From NCBI GenBank assembly GCA_024277955.1, contig JAJRUE010000046.1:1-29414 (forward strand): a stretch of DNA of 29,414 nucleotides, read 5' to 3'. Source of the stretch: Alphaproteobacteria bacterium (GTDB lineage: Bacteria > Pseudomonadota > Alphaproteobacteria > Rhodobacterales > Rhodobacteraceae). Every line of letters starts with the position of its first letter. The first letter of the stretch is position 1. Below, piece after piece: positions 8,920 through 17,665 of this stretch. The notes beneath the pieces were generated by a model that made no database searches, had not been told where the DNA came from, and saw only the letters and a list, made by a program, of their open reading frames with translations. A program made the translations under genes and the position numbers.

Positions 8920-9883
8920 GATGTCTCCCCGTTGGTTGGTTTGTTGTTGGTGTCTGGTCAGTTTTTTCTGATTGCCCCGCGCGCGAAAGAAGCACGCTGG
9001 CCACGCCGATGGCAATGGCCTGGGGATGTTTGCCCAGTTCGGGCCGTCCGATCGGACAGGTGATGCGCGAAATCGCGTCGGGCGCATGGCCAAGCCGCGC
9101 CAGCTGGCTGCGGAACCGGGCCCATTTGGTGGCCGAGCCGATCAGACCGGCGCTTTTGAAGCCGTGCGTCAGCAGGCGGTGGCAAATCTCGAGATCCAGC
9201 GCGTGGCTGTAGGTGAAAATCAGGTGCTCGCCATCGGCCGGCGCGAAGCGGATCAGGTCCGCGGGCGTGGGCGAAAACAGCACGTCGACGCCTGCGGGCA
9301 GCGCGCCCGGAAAGCGGTCGCGCGCGGTGTCGATCCAGGTGATGTCAAACTCGGGGCAGGGGGCGAGAACCCCGACCACCGCCCGCCCCACATGGCCCGC
9401 GCCGAAAAGCCACAGCTTGCGCCGGGGCGCGGCAATCGGTTCGATCATCCAGCCGTCCAGCAGCTGCGCCGGAACCGGCGCGCCCGAATTGCGCGCGCGC
9501 CGCAGCTGGTCGCGCAGTGCCAGCGGCATCGGCCGTTCGCCGGTCACCCGGCGCGCGAATACGGGCGCCGATATTTCGTCCAGCCGGCGCGCATCAAAAA
9601 TTTCGCCCAGCAACGTCACCGCGCCGCCGCAGCATTGCCCGAGCGCCGGCCCAAGCGGCACCTTTTCCACCCAGTCGCCGCCCCCGAGCGCCGCGCGCGC
9701 CCGTTCGGCGGCCTGGTATTCCAGGGAGCCGCCGCCGATGGTGCCCGACTGCCCGTCGGCCCAGACCAGCATCGCAGCGCCGGTTTCGCGCGGGACCGAC
9801 CCGTGCGTGCGCGCGATCACCACGCGGCACACCCGGCCCTTCCGGCGAACCGCCTGTTGAAGCGATGCCAGATCGAAGCCCAT
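8894..9883 (-). CDS. xdhC: Xanthine dehydrogenase accessory protein XdhC
   Basis: A 329-residue protein that binds molybdenum cofactor, supports its sulfuration and inserts it into XdhB; it is not part of the final enzyme. The N-terminal XdhC/CoxI domain shows HGSVPRETGAAMLVWADG (27-44), GTIGGGSLEY (48-57) and the Cys pair GQCCGGA (C84, C85). The C-terminal half is a Rossmann-like domain (LWLFGAGHVGRAVV, 157-170). ATG 9883 gives the standard family N-terminus but lies within xdhB, overlapping it by 67 bases, with no clear ribosome binding site, so translation probably depends on ribosomes from xdhB. Its 3' end overlaps the ABC ATPase gene by 26 bases. Confidence 0.93.
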   Translation of the reverse strand: MGFDLASLQQAVRRKGRVCRVVIARTHGSVPRETGAAMLVWADGQSGTIGGGSLEYQAAERARAALGGGDWVEKVPLGPALGQCCGGAVTLLGEIFDARRLDEISAPVFARRVTGERPMPLALRDQLRRARNSGAPVPAQLLDGWMIEPIAAPRRKLWLFGAGHVGRAVVGVLAPCPEFDITWIDTARDRFPGALPAGVDVLFSPTPADLIRFAPADGEHLIFTYSHALDLEICHRLLTHGFKSAGLIGSATKWARFRSQLARLGHAPDAISRITCPIGRPELGKHPQAIAIGVASVLLSRAGQSEKTDQTPTTNQPTGRHHERSTSGR

Positions 9884-12198
9884 CCGCGCACCCGGTTGAC
9901 GGCGGCCAGAACCCGCTCGGCTGTCGCGGGCGCATCCAGCGCCGGGTAGGCCGCGCCGCAGGCGGCAATCGCGTCCGACAGGGCAAGAAAGGCCGAGATC
10001 CCCAGCACGAACGGCGGTTCGCCCACCGCCTTGGAGCGAAAGATCGTTTCCTCGCGGTTCGCTTCGTTCCACAGTTCCACGCTGAACAGCGGCGGGCGGT
10101 CGGAACAGGCCGGGATCTTGTAGGTCGACGGCGCATGGGTCATCAGCCGCCCCTTGTCGTCCCAGACCAGCTCTTCGGTGGTCAGCCAGCCCGCGCCCTG
10201 CACAAACCCGCCTTCGATCTGGCCGATGTCCAGCGCCGGGTTCAGCGACTTGCCGGCATCGTGCAGGACATCCGCCCGCAGGATCCGGTTTTCGCCGGTC
10301 AGCGTGTCGATCACGCATTCGCTGATCGCCGCGCCATAGGCAAAGTAGTAAAACGGCCGCCCCCGCCCGGCGATGCGATCCCATTCGATCCGGGGGGTCT
10401 TGTAGAACCCGGTCGCCGACAGGCTGATCCGGTTTTCATAGGCCAGGCAGGCGGCTTCTTCGAAGGTCATGACCTCCTGGCCGACCCGCACCTTGCCATC
10501 TTCGAAAACCACATCGCGCGTCTGGAAGTATTCGCCCAGGAAATCGGCCATGCGCTTGCGGATCGTGTCGCAGGCGGCCTTGACCGCCATGCCGTTCAGA
10601 TCGGCGCCGCTCGAGGCGGCGGTGGCCGAGGTATTGGGTACCTTGGCGGTGTCGGTGGCGGTGATCTTGACCCGGTCCACGTCGACCCCGAAACAGGCCG
10701 CCGCCACCTGCGCCACCTTCTGAAACAGTCCCTGGCCCATTTCGGTGCCGCCGTGGTTCATGTGGATCGAGCCGTCCTGGTAGACATGCACCAGCGCCCC
10801 CGCCTGGTTCAGATGCGTCAGGGTAAAGGAAATCCCGAATTTCACCGGCGTCAGCGCGATGCCCTTTTTCAGAACCTCGTTTTCGGCGTTGAACGCGGCA
10901 ATCGCGCGCCGGCGTTCGGCATAGTCCGCCCGCTCGGCCAGCGCGCCGACCAGTTCGTGGATGATCGAATCCTCCACCACCATGTGATAGGGCGTTTTCT
11001 GCGCCGGTTTCTTCTGTCCGGAAATATCCCCGCCGGAGGCATCTTCCCCATCGGCAGCGCTGGCATAGAAGTTGACGCGCCGCACCTCCAGCGGATCGCG
11101 GCCCAGCTCATGGGCGATCTGGTCGATCAGCCGTTCGATCCCCAGAATACCCTGCGGGCCGCCGAACCCGCGATAGGCGGTGGCCGACTGGGTGTTGGTC
11201 CTGAGCCGGTGGCTTTCGATCCGCGCATGGGCCAGGAAATAGGCGTTGTCCGCATGCAGCATCGCCCGGTCCGCGACCGGCAACGACAGGTCCATCGACC
11301 AGCCGCAGCGGGCGTATTGGGTGAAATCCACGCCCAGAATGCGCCCCCGGTCATCGAAGCCGACCCGGTAGTCGATGCGGAAATCGTGCCGTTTTCCGGT
11401 GATGATCATGTCGTCGTCGCGGTCGTAGCGCATCTTGCAGGGCCGGCCCGTGGCGCGTGCCGCCACCGCGCAGGCCACCGCCAGCGCGTTGCCCTGGCTT
11501 TCCTTGCCGCCGAAGCCGCCGCCCATGCGCCGCACTTCGACGCGCACCGCGTTCATCGGCAGCCCCAGCGCATGCGCCACCTTGTGCTGGATCTCGGTCG
11601 GGTGCTGGGTGGAGCTGTGCACCAGCATGTCGCCGTTTTCCTGGGGCAGGACCAGGGCCGCCTGGCCTTCCAGATAAAAATGTTCCTGCCCGCCCATCTC
11701 GATCCGGCCCGACAACCGGCGCGGAGCGCCGGCGATCGCCGCGCCGGCATCGCCGATCTGCCAGGTCACCGGCCCGCCTTCGAAACGGCTGTCGGCGGCA
11801 AGCGCTTCGTCGATGGTCAGGATCGGCGGTTCTTCGTCATAGCCGATCCGGGCCAGACGCGCCGCCTTGCGCGCGGCCAGATGGCTGGTGGCGATCACCA
11901 GAAAGATCGGTTGGCCGACATAGTGAACCGTGCCGGTGGCCAGCAGCGGTTCGTCATGGGCCGCCGGTGAAACATCGTTTTCAAACGGCAGATCCCCGGC
12001 CGTCATCACCGCGACAACGCCGGGTGCTGCGCGCACCGCGTCCAGGTCGAGCGAGGTTATCGCGCCGCGCGCCACCTGCGACAGGCCAAAGGCCAGATGC
12101 AGGCAGTCGGCGGGGGCCGGGATGTCGTCGATATAGCGGGCGCGCCCGGTGACATGCAGGCGGGCGGCGTCATGGGGAAGCGGTTTCGCGATGCTCAT
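9817..12198 (-). CDS. xdhB: Xanthine dehydrogenase, molybdenum-binding subunit
   Basis: A 793-residue large subunit of the (XdhA-XdhB)2 xanthine dehydrogenase, which hydroxylates hypoxanthine and xanthine to urate in the cytoplasm. Visible catalytic residues support true purine specificity: Gln171 in GGQEHFYLE, Glu233 in GGGFGGKES, Arg311 in ADRAMLHADN (Glu-Arg spacing of 78, as in bovine E802/R880), Arg343 in AYRGFGGPQG, and the base Glu727 in KAVGEPPF. These match the substrate-orienting pair and catalytic Glu of the characterised enzymes. ATG 12198 overlaps the xdhA stop as ATGA. The C-terminus has about 21 residues beyond the usual end, produced by reading into xdhC. Confidence 0.96.
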   Translation of the reverse strand: MSIAKPLPHDAARLHVTGRARYIDDIPAPADCLHLAFGLSQVARGAITSLDLDAVRAAPGVVAVMTAGDLPFENDVSPAAHDEPLLATGTVHYVGQPIFLVIATSHLAARKAARLARIGYDEEPPILTIDEALAADSRFEGGPVTWQIGDAGAAIAGAPRRLSGRIEMGGQEHFYLEGQAALVLPQENGDMLVHSSTQHPTEIQHKVAHALGLPMNAVRVEVRRMGGGFGGKESQGNALAVACAVAARATGRPCKMRYDRDDDMIITGKRHDFRIDYRVGFDDRGRILGVDFTQYARCGWSMDLSLPVADRAMLHADNAYFLAHARIESHRLRTNTQSATAYRGFGGPQGILGIERLIDQIAHELGRDPLEVRRVNFYASAADGEDASGGDISGQKKPAQKTPYHMVVEDSIIHELVGALAERADYAERRRAIAAFNAENEVLKKGIALTPVKFGISFTLTHLNQAGALVHVYQDGSIHMNHGGTEMGQGLFQKVAQVAAACFGVDVDRVKITATDTAKVPNTSATAASSGADLNGMAVKAACDTIRKRMADFLGEYFQTRDVVFEDGKVRVGQEVMTFEEAACLAYENRISLSATGFYKTPRIEWDRIAGRGRPFYYFAYGAAISECVIDTLTGENRILRADVLHDAGKSLNPALDIGQIEGGFVQGAGWLTTEELVWDDKGRLMTHAPSTYKIPACSDRPPLFSVELWNEANREETIFRSKAVGEPPFVLGISAFLALSDAIAACGAAYPALDAPATAERVLAAVNRVRGWASIWHRFNRRFAGRAGCAAW

Positions 12199-13571
12199 GG
12201 CTTTGCCTCCAGCACGTTTGCCGGCGTGCCGATGTCTTCGAGATAGTAGCGCATCAGCATGTTGCGCGCCGCATCCAGCCGGTATCGGGCCGATGCGCGC
12301 ATGTCCGAAAGCGGGGAAAAATCCTGGGCGAACGCCTCCATCCCCGCCTGGATCGTGGCCTTGGTCCAGGGCTTTGCGATCAGGGCCGCTTCCACCGCAG
12401 CGGCGCGCCTGGGGGTGGCGGCCATTCCGCCAAACGCGATTCTGGCGCTGGCGACCTTGCCGCCGTCCACCCGGATCGAAAAGCACCCGCAGACTGCGGA
12501 AATATCCTGGTCGAAACGCTTTGACAGCTTGTAGCATTTCAGCCGGTCGGGCTGGCGCGGGATCGAAACCGCTTCGACGAATTCACCGCGGGCGCGGTCC
12601 TGCTTGCCATATGCGATGAAGAAATCTTCCAGCGGCATGTCGCGGCGCTGATCGCCCCGGCGCAAGTGCAGCCTGGCGCCAAGCGCGATCAGCGCCGGCG
12701 GGCTGTCGCCGATGGGAGAGCCATTGGCGATATTGCCGCCAACGGTGCCGGCATTGCGCACCTGGAGCGAGCCGAAGCGACGCAGCAACTCGCCCAGGCT
12801 CGGGTGGATCGGGGCGATGGCGGCGGCGAATTCGGCCACCGTGACGGCCGCGCCGACCCGGATTTCGCCCTCCCCGATCTCGATTTGCCTCAGATCCTCG
12901 ACCGCGGCCAGGAAGGCCAGCTTTTCCGGCTTCTGCAGCCGCTTGGTGATCCACAGCCCGACATCGGTCGCGCCCCCCACCAGGGTGGCATCGGGGTTTT
13001 CCAGATACCAGGCCGCGAGCGCATCGGCGGTGTCCGGCAAAAAGGCGTCATTGCCGCCGCCAGCCGGGGACAGACGCGCGGGATCGTCCTCCATCCAGTC
13101 CGGCACCGGCGCGCCGGAGGCGGCATGCGCGGCGCGCAGGATCGGCGCATAGCCGGTGCATCGGCACAGATTGCCCGCCAGCACGTCATCGTAATCTCGC
13201 CGCCCGGTCTTGTGCGCCACCGCCAGCGAAACCACGAAACCCGGCGTGCAGAACCCGCACTGGCTGGCGTGGTGGTCGATCATCGCCTGCTGCACCGGGT
13301 GCAGGCTGCCGTCCGGGCCGGCGATGCCTTCGACGGTGCGCACCGCCTTTCCGTCAAGCTGAGGCAGCAGCAGGATGCAGGCGTTCACCGCCCGGCTGCC
13401 GCGGGCATCCGAAACCATCACCGTGCAGGCGCCGCAATCGCCTTCGTTGCAGCCTTCCTTGGTGCCGGTCAGCTGGCGCTCCTCGCGCAGCCAGTCGAGA
13501 AGGGTGGTCGTCGGGCTGGCGTTTTCCAGCCGGACAGGGTCGCCATTCAACAGAAATGAGACCTTGGTCAT
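12195..13571 (-). CDS. xdhA: Xanthine dehydrogenase small subunit (2Fe-2S and FAD domains)
   Basis: A 458-residue electron-transfer subunit. Residues 1-75 form a plant-type 2Fe-2S domain with ligands C41, C46, C49 and C65. Residues 85-150 form the second 2Fe-2S domain (QCGFCTPG with C105 and C108; NLCRCTGY with C136 and C138). Residues from about 190 form the FAD-binding domain (GGATDVGLW, then RNAGTVGGNIANGSPIGD) followed by the CO dehydrogenase flavoprotein C-terminal domain. ATG 13571 is chosen because MTKVSFLLNG is the normal family start; a frame continuing upstream has no homology. It is the first gene of the operon, divergent from dnaE with 235 bp between them. Confidence 0.96.
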   Translation of the reverse strand: MTKVSFLLNGDPVRLENASPTTTLLDWLREERQLTGTKEGCNEGDCGACTVMVSDARGSRAVNACILLLPQLDGKAVRTVEGIAGPDGSLHPVQQAMIDHHASQCGFCTPGFVVSLAVAHKTGRRDYDDVLAGNLCRCTGYAPILRAAHAASGAPVPDWMEDDPARLSPAGGGNDAFLPDTADALAAWYLENPDATLVGGATDVGLWITKRLQKPEKLAFLAAVEDLRQIEIGEGEIRVGAAVTVAEFAAAIAPIHPSLGELLRRFGSLQVRNAGTVGGNIANGSPIGDSPPALIALGARLHLRRGDQRRDMPLEDFFIAYGKQDRARGEFVEAVSIPRQPDRLKCYKLSKRFDQDISAVCGCFSIRVDGGKVASARIAFGGMAATPRRAAAVEAALIAKPWTKATIQAGMEAFAQDFSPLSDMRASARYRLDAARNMLMRYYLEDIGTPANVLEAKP

Positions 13572-13806
13572 GGAATTTCCGATACCGCTTTCTGTTTCGC
13601 GCCTGCCCCGGGATATTTCCCGGCGCGAAGGTTCCCCGGCCCGATGCGGCGGAAAGCCAGAGGGAAACCCGAACCCTGCCGAGAGTAAGCGGGGCAGATC
13701 CGTTCTGGCAAGCGCGGATTTGCCGGGATTGGCGGATGCAGTTTCAAGATTTCGCAAATGGCCGGGATGGGTTTCACAACCCGCGCCGCTCGCCTATCCT
13801 TGCGCC
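13572..13806. promoter_or_regulatory. Divergent intergenic region xdhA / dnaE
   Basis: These 235 bp must hold the promoters of the xdh operon (leftward) and dnaE (rightward). I see no convincing -35/-10 pair. There is an imperfect hairpin near xdhA (13596-13629): outer TTCGCG/CGCGAA and inner CCGGG/CCCGG, with a bulge. It would lie in the xdhA leader if transcription starts upstream of it. No gene is supported here. Confidence 0.4.
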
Positions 13807-16800
13807 ATGACCAGTTCCCCCCGATTCATTCACCTGCGCGTGCATACGGAATATTCCCTGCTCGAAGGGGCCGTGCGGGTCAAGAAACTGGCCGGGCTGT
13901 GCGCCGAACGGGCGATGCCCGCGGTGGCGGTGACCGACAGCAACAACATGTTCTGCGCGCTGGAATTTTCGCAGACGGTCGCGGCGGCGGGCGTGCAGCC
14001 GATCGTCGGCTGCCAGATCGATCTGGACGACCACGACAAGGCGCCCGGCGACGATGCCCGCCCGGCGGCGCCGCTGGTGCTGCTTGCCCAGAACGAGACG
14101 GGCTACCGCAACCTGCTGAAACTCAACAGCTGCCTGTATCTCGACAAGCACGGGGCCGCGCCTTCGGTGACGCTCGCGCAGCTGGAGCGCCACGGCGAGG
14201 GGCTGATCTGCCTGACCGGCGGGCCGGAGGGACCGGTGGGCAAGCTGGTTCAGGCCGGCCGGACCGCCCCGGCGCGCGATCTTCTCGAACGGTTTTCGCG
14301 CATCTACGGCGACCGGCTGTATGTGGAGCTGCAGCGCCACCCGACCGGCGATGGCCTGCCTGAAAACGAGGCCCTCAGCGAACGCGGCCTGGTCGATCTG
14401 GCCTACGATCTGAACCTGCCGCTGGTGGCCACAAACGACGTGTATTTCCCGCATGCCGAGATGTATGAGGCGCATGATGCGCTGATCTGCATCGCCGAAG
14501 GGGCCTATGTCGATCAGCAGGAAGCCCGCCGCCGCCTGACCCCCCAGCACTATTTCAAGAGCCAGCAGGAAATGGCCACCCTCTTTGCCGACCTGCCGGA
14601 AGCGCTTGAAAACACCGTGGAAATTGCTCGGCGTTGTGCCTTCAAGGTGGAACGGCACGCCCCCATCCTGCCCAGGTTCGCCGATGACGAGGTGAACGAA
14701 CTGCGCCGCCAGGCGAAAGAGGGGCTGAAGGCGCGCCTGGCGGTGATCCCGCATGCCGCACCTGTCGAGGACTACGAAAAGCGGCTGGAATTCGAACTTG
14801 GCATCATCGAAGGCATGGGCTTTCCTGGCTATTTCCTGATCGTTGCCGACTTTATCAAATGGGCCAAGGACCACGACATTCCGGTGGGGCCGGGGCGTGG
14901 GTCCGGCGCCGGGTCGCTGGTCGCCTATTCGCTGACCATCACCGACCTGGACCCGCTGCGCTACAACCTGCTGTTCGAACGGTTCCTGAACCCCGAACGG
15001 GTCTCGATGCCCGACTTCGACATCGATTTCTGCATGGATCGCCGCGAAGAAGTGATCGAATATGTGCAGCAGAAATATGGCCGCGAAAAGGTGGCCCAGA
15101 TAATCACCTTCGGCGCGCTTCTGTCCAAGGCGGCGGTGCGCGACGTGGGCCGGGTGCTGCAGATGCCCTATGGCCAGGTGGACCGGCTGTCCAAGATGAT
15201 CCCGGTCGAAGGGGTCAAGCCGGTGTCCATCGAAAAGGCGCTGGCCGATGAGCCGCGGCTGCGCGAAGAGGCCCGCGCCGAAGAGGTGGTCGACCGGCTC
15301 CTGACCTATGGCCAGCAGATCGAGGGGCTGTTGCGCAATGCCTCGACCCACGCCGCCGGGGTGGTGATCGGCGACCGTCCGCTGGACGAACTGGTGCCGC
15401 TCTACCAGGATCCGCGCTCGGACATGCCGGCGACCCAGTTCAACATGAAATGGGTGGAACAGGCCGGGCTGGTCAAGTTCGACTTTCTCGGGCTCAAGAC
15501 GCTGACAGTGATCCAGAACGCGCTGGATCTGCTGAAGGGGCGCGGCGTCGACATCGACATCTCGATGATCCCGCTGGATGATAAAAAAACCTATGAACTA
15601 TACGCCTCGGCCAAGACCGTTGCGGTGTTCCAGGTTGAAAGTTCCGGTATGATGGATGCGCTGCGCCGGATGAAGCCAACCTGCATCGAAGATATTGTGG
15701 CCCTGGTGGCGCTGTATCGCCCGGGGCCGATGGAAAACATCCCGAAATACTGCGAGGTCAAGAACGGCCTGGCGGAGCGCGAAAGCATACATCCGCTTAT
15801 AGATCATATACTTGAGGAAACTCAGGGGATCATCGTCTATCAGGAACAGGTGATGCAGATCGCTCAGGAAATGGCGGGCTACACCCTTGGTGGCGCCGAC
15901 CTGTTGCGCCGCGCGATGGGCAAGAAAATTGCCGAAGAAATGGCCAAGGAGCGCCCGAAATTCATCGAGGGTGCGATAAAAAATGGCGTGGACAAGAAAA
16001 AGGCCGGCGAAGTTTTCGACCTGCTGGAAAAATTCGCCAACTACGGCTTCAACAAGTCGCACGCGGCGGCCTATGCGGTGGTCAGCTATCAGACCGGCTG
16101 GCTGAAGGCGAACCACCCGGTCGAATTCATGGCCGGCGTGATGAACTGCGACATCCACCTGACCGACAAGCTGGCGGTCTATGCCGAAGAAGTGCGCCGG
16201 GGCCTGGACATCGAAATCGTGCCGCCCTGCGTGAACCGGTCGCAGGCGACCTTTACGGTTGACGCGGGCCGGGTGGTTTACGGTCTTGGGGCGCTCAAGA
16301 ACGTCGGCGTCGAAGCGATGAAACTGATCACCGAAGCGCGCGGCGACACGCCCTTTTCCAGCCTGTTCGACCTGGCGCGGCGCGCCGATCTGAAGCGGGT
16401 CGGCAAGCGGCCGATGGAAATGCTGGCGCGCGCCGGGGCCTTTGATCAGCTCGACCCCAACCGGCGCCGGGTGTTCGAAAGCCTGGACGCGTTGGTCGCC
16501 TGGTCGGCGGCGGTTCACGAGCAGCGCAATTCCGCCCAGGTGTCGCTGTTTGGCGAAGCCGGCGAAGACCTGCCCGAACCGCGCCTTGCCCCGGTCGACG
16601 ACTGGTTGCCGAACGAACGGCTGGCCGAGGAACACAAGGCGGTCGGCTTTTACCTGTCGGGTCACCCGCTGGACGACTACATGGCGCCGCTCAAGCGCAA
16701 GGGCGTGATGACCCTGGCCGATGTGACCGAGGCGGCAGCGCGCGGCCCGATGGTGGCGAAACTGGCCGGGGCGGTCGCCGGCCGGCAGGAACGCAAGTCG

Positions 16801-17247
16801 GCGCGCGGCAACCGTTTCGCCTTTGTTCAGCTGTCCGATCCGACCGGGCTGTACGAGGTCACCGTGTTTTCCGACACGCTGGAAGCCGCGCGCGAACATC
16901 TGGAGGCGGGCACCAACGTGGTCCTGACGGTGGAGGCGACGATGGAATCAGAACAGCTGAAACTGCTGGCCCGCTCGATCGCGCCGATCGACGTGGTTGC
17001 GGCCGGGGCGGGGGGAATGGGGCTCAAGGTCTTTATCGACCGCGAACCGGCGATCTTCGGGGTCAAGTCGCTGCTGGACCGGATGGCGACGGGCCGTCTG
17101 GCCCCCGGCCCGCTCGAGTTCTGCGTTTTCGATACCGACACGGGGCGCGAGGTCGAGATCGCGACCGGGCTGGAATACGCGCTGACGCCGCAGATCAAGG
17201 GGGCGATCAAGGCGATCGACGGCGTGTTGGCGGTCGAAGAGATATGA
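13807..17247 (+). CDS. dnaE: DNA polymerase III alpha subunit
   Basis: A 1146-residue replicative polymerase (E. coli DnaE is 1160). An N-terminal PHP domain begins FIHLRVHTEYSLLEGAV (residues 7-23). The palm has PGRGSGAGSLVAYS near 362-375 and the catalytic PDFDIDF, with Asp403 and Asp405 matching E. coli D401/D403. Fingers and helix-hairpin-helix regions follow, with GFNKSHAAAYAVVSYQTGWL near 745-765. An OB-fold (GRQERKSARGNRFAFVQLSD) begins near residue 988. ATG 13807 is the family start; the longer upstream frame has no homology. It is the alpha catalytic subunit of the replisome. It is monocistronic as far as visible, since the next gene (slyX) is convergent. Confidence 0.97.
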   Translation: MTSSPRFIHLRVHTEYSLLEGAVRVKKLAGLCAERAMPAVAVTDSNNMFCALEFSQTVAAAGVQPIVGCQIDLDDHDKAPGDDARPAAPLVLLAQNETGYRNLLKLNSCLYLDKHGAAPSVTLAQLERHGEGLICLTGGPEGPVGKLVQAGRTAPARDLLERFSRIYGDRLYVELQRHPTGDGLPENEALSERGLVDLAYDLNLPLVATNDVYFPHAEMYEAHDALICIAEGAYVDQQEARRRLTPQHYFKSQQEMATLFADLPEALENTVEIARRCAFKVERHAPILPRFADDEVNELRRQAKEGLKARLAVIPHAAPVEDYEKRLEFELGIIEGMGFPGYFLIVADFIKWAKDHDIPVGPGRGSGAGSLVAYSLTITDLDPLRYNLLFERFLNPERVSMPDFDIDFCMDRREEVIEYVQQKYGREKVAQIITFGALLSKAAVRDVGRVLQMPYGQVDRLSKMIPVEGVKPVSIEKALADEPRLREEARAEEVVDRLLTYGQQIEGLLRNASTHAAGVVIGDRPLDELVPLYQDPRSDMPATQFNMKWVEQAGLVKFDFLGLKTLTVIQNALDLLKGRGVDIDISMIPLDDKKTYELYASAKTVAVFQVESSGMMDALRRMKPTCIEDIVALVALYRPGPMENIPKYCEVKNGLAERESIHPLIDHILEETQGIIVYQEQVMQIAQEMAGYTLGGADLLRRAMGKKIAEEMAKERPKFIEGAIKNGVDKKKAGEVFDLLEKFANYGFNKSHAAAYAVVSYQTGWLKANHPVEFMAGVMNCDIHLTDKLAVYAEEVRRGLDIEIVPPCVNRSQATFTVDAGRVVYGLGALKNVGVEAMKLITEARGDTPFSSLFDLARRADLKRVGKRPMEMLARAGAFDQLDPNRRRVFESLDALVAWSAAVHEQRNSAQVSLFGEAGEDLPEPRLAPVDDWLPNERLAEEHKAVGFYLSGHPLDDYMAPLKRKGVMTLADVTEAAARGPMVAKLAGAVAGRQERKSARGNRFAFVQLSDPTGLYEVTVFSDTLEAAREHLEAGTNVVLTVEATMESEQLKLLARSIAPIDVVAAGAGGMGLKVFIDREPAIFGVKSLLDRMATGRLAPGPLEFCVFDTDTGREVEIATGLEYALTPQIKGAIKAIDGVLAVEEI

Positions 17248-17379
17248 GCGCGTCGCTGGTCGGTATCCGCTGTGGCGGCCGTTTTGGACGCCATAGGGGC
17301 CGAGCGGGCTGACTGGACGGGCGGTCGCATGCCCTCGGGCCTGACAGCGCAGCGAGCGTGTGTCCGCGACGCCGACCGC

Positions 17380-17586
17380 CTACCAGTGCGGCGGTTTCTG
17401 GTCGGCCAGCGGCACCGTGCCGCCTGCGTCCATCTCGCGCTCGGCCTCGCGCTGCATGATCATTTCCAGCCGCCGGGTCAGGCGGTCGATTTCGCCGTTC
17501 TGGCGCGCCACCTCGTCGGACAGCTCTTCGACCACGCGGGCCAGATGCGCCGTCAGTTCTTCCAGCCTGGTTACCCGTTCGTTCAT
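17380..17586 (-). CDS. slyX: SlyX family protein
   Basis: A 68-residue protein, almost entirely one amphipathic, coiled-coil-forming helix (residues 1-52, with regularly spaced Leu/Val and many Glu/Arg). It ends in the Pro-rich tail PLADQKPPHW, whose PPH(Y/W) end is typical of SlyX. The biochemical role of SlyX is unknown. ATG 17586 has AAGGAG 7 bases upstream. It lies between convergent dnaE and divergent hisS. The 132 bp between it and dnaE show no further gene and no clear terminator. Confidence 0.9.
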   Translation of the reverse strand: MNERVTRLEELTAHLARVVEELSDEVARQNGEIDRLTRRLEMIMQREAEREMDAGGTVPLADQKPPHW

Positions 17587-17665
17587 CTTCGCGCTCCTTT
17601 GCCCGCTTGCCCCGGCAGTGCCTTTTCGCTAGACCGCCCGCCAACATGAAAGGCAAGGCAACACC

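Noticed and set aside
13774..15351. Long open frame on the minus strand across dnaE, with similar ones across hisS, nrdJ and the transporter genes
   Set aside because: These are antisense shadows expected in very GC-rich coding DNA. They show no recognisable domain and lie opposite well-supported genes.
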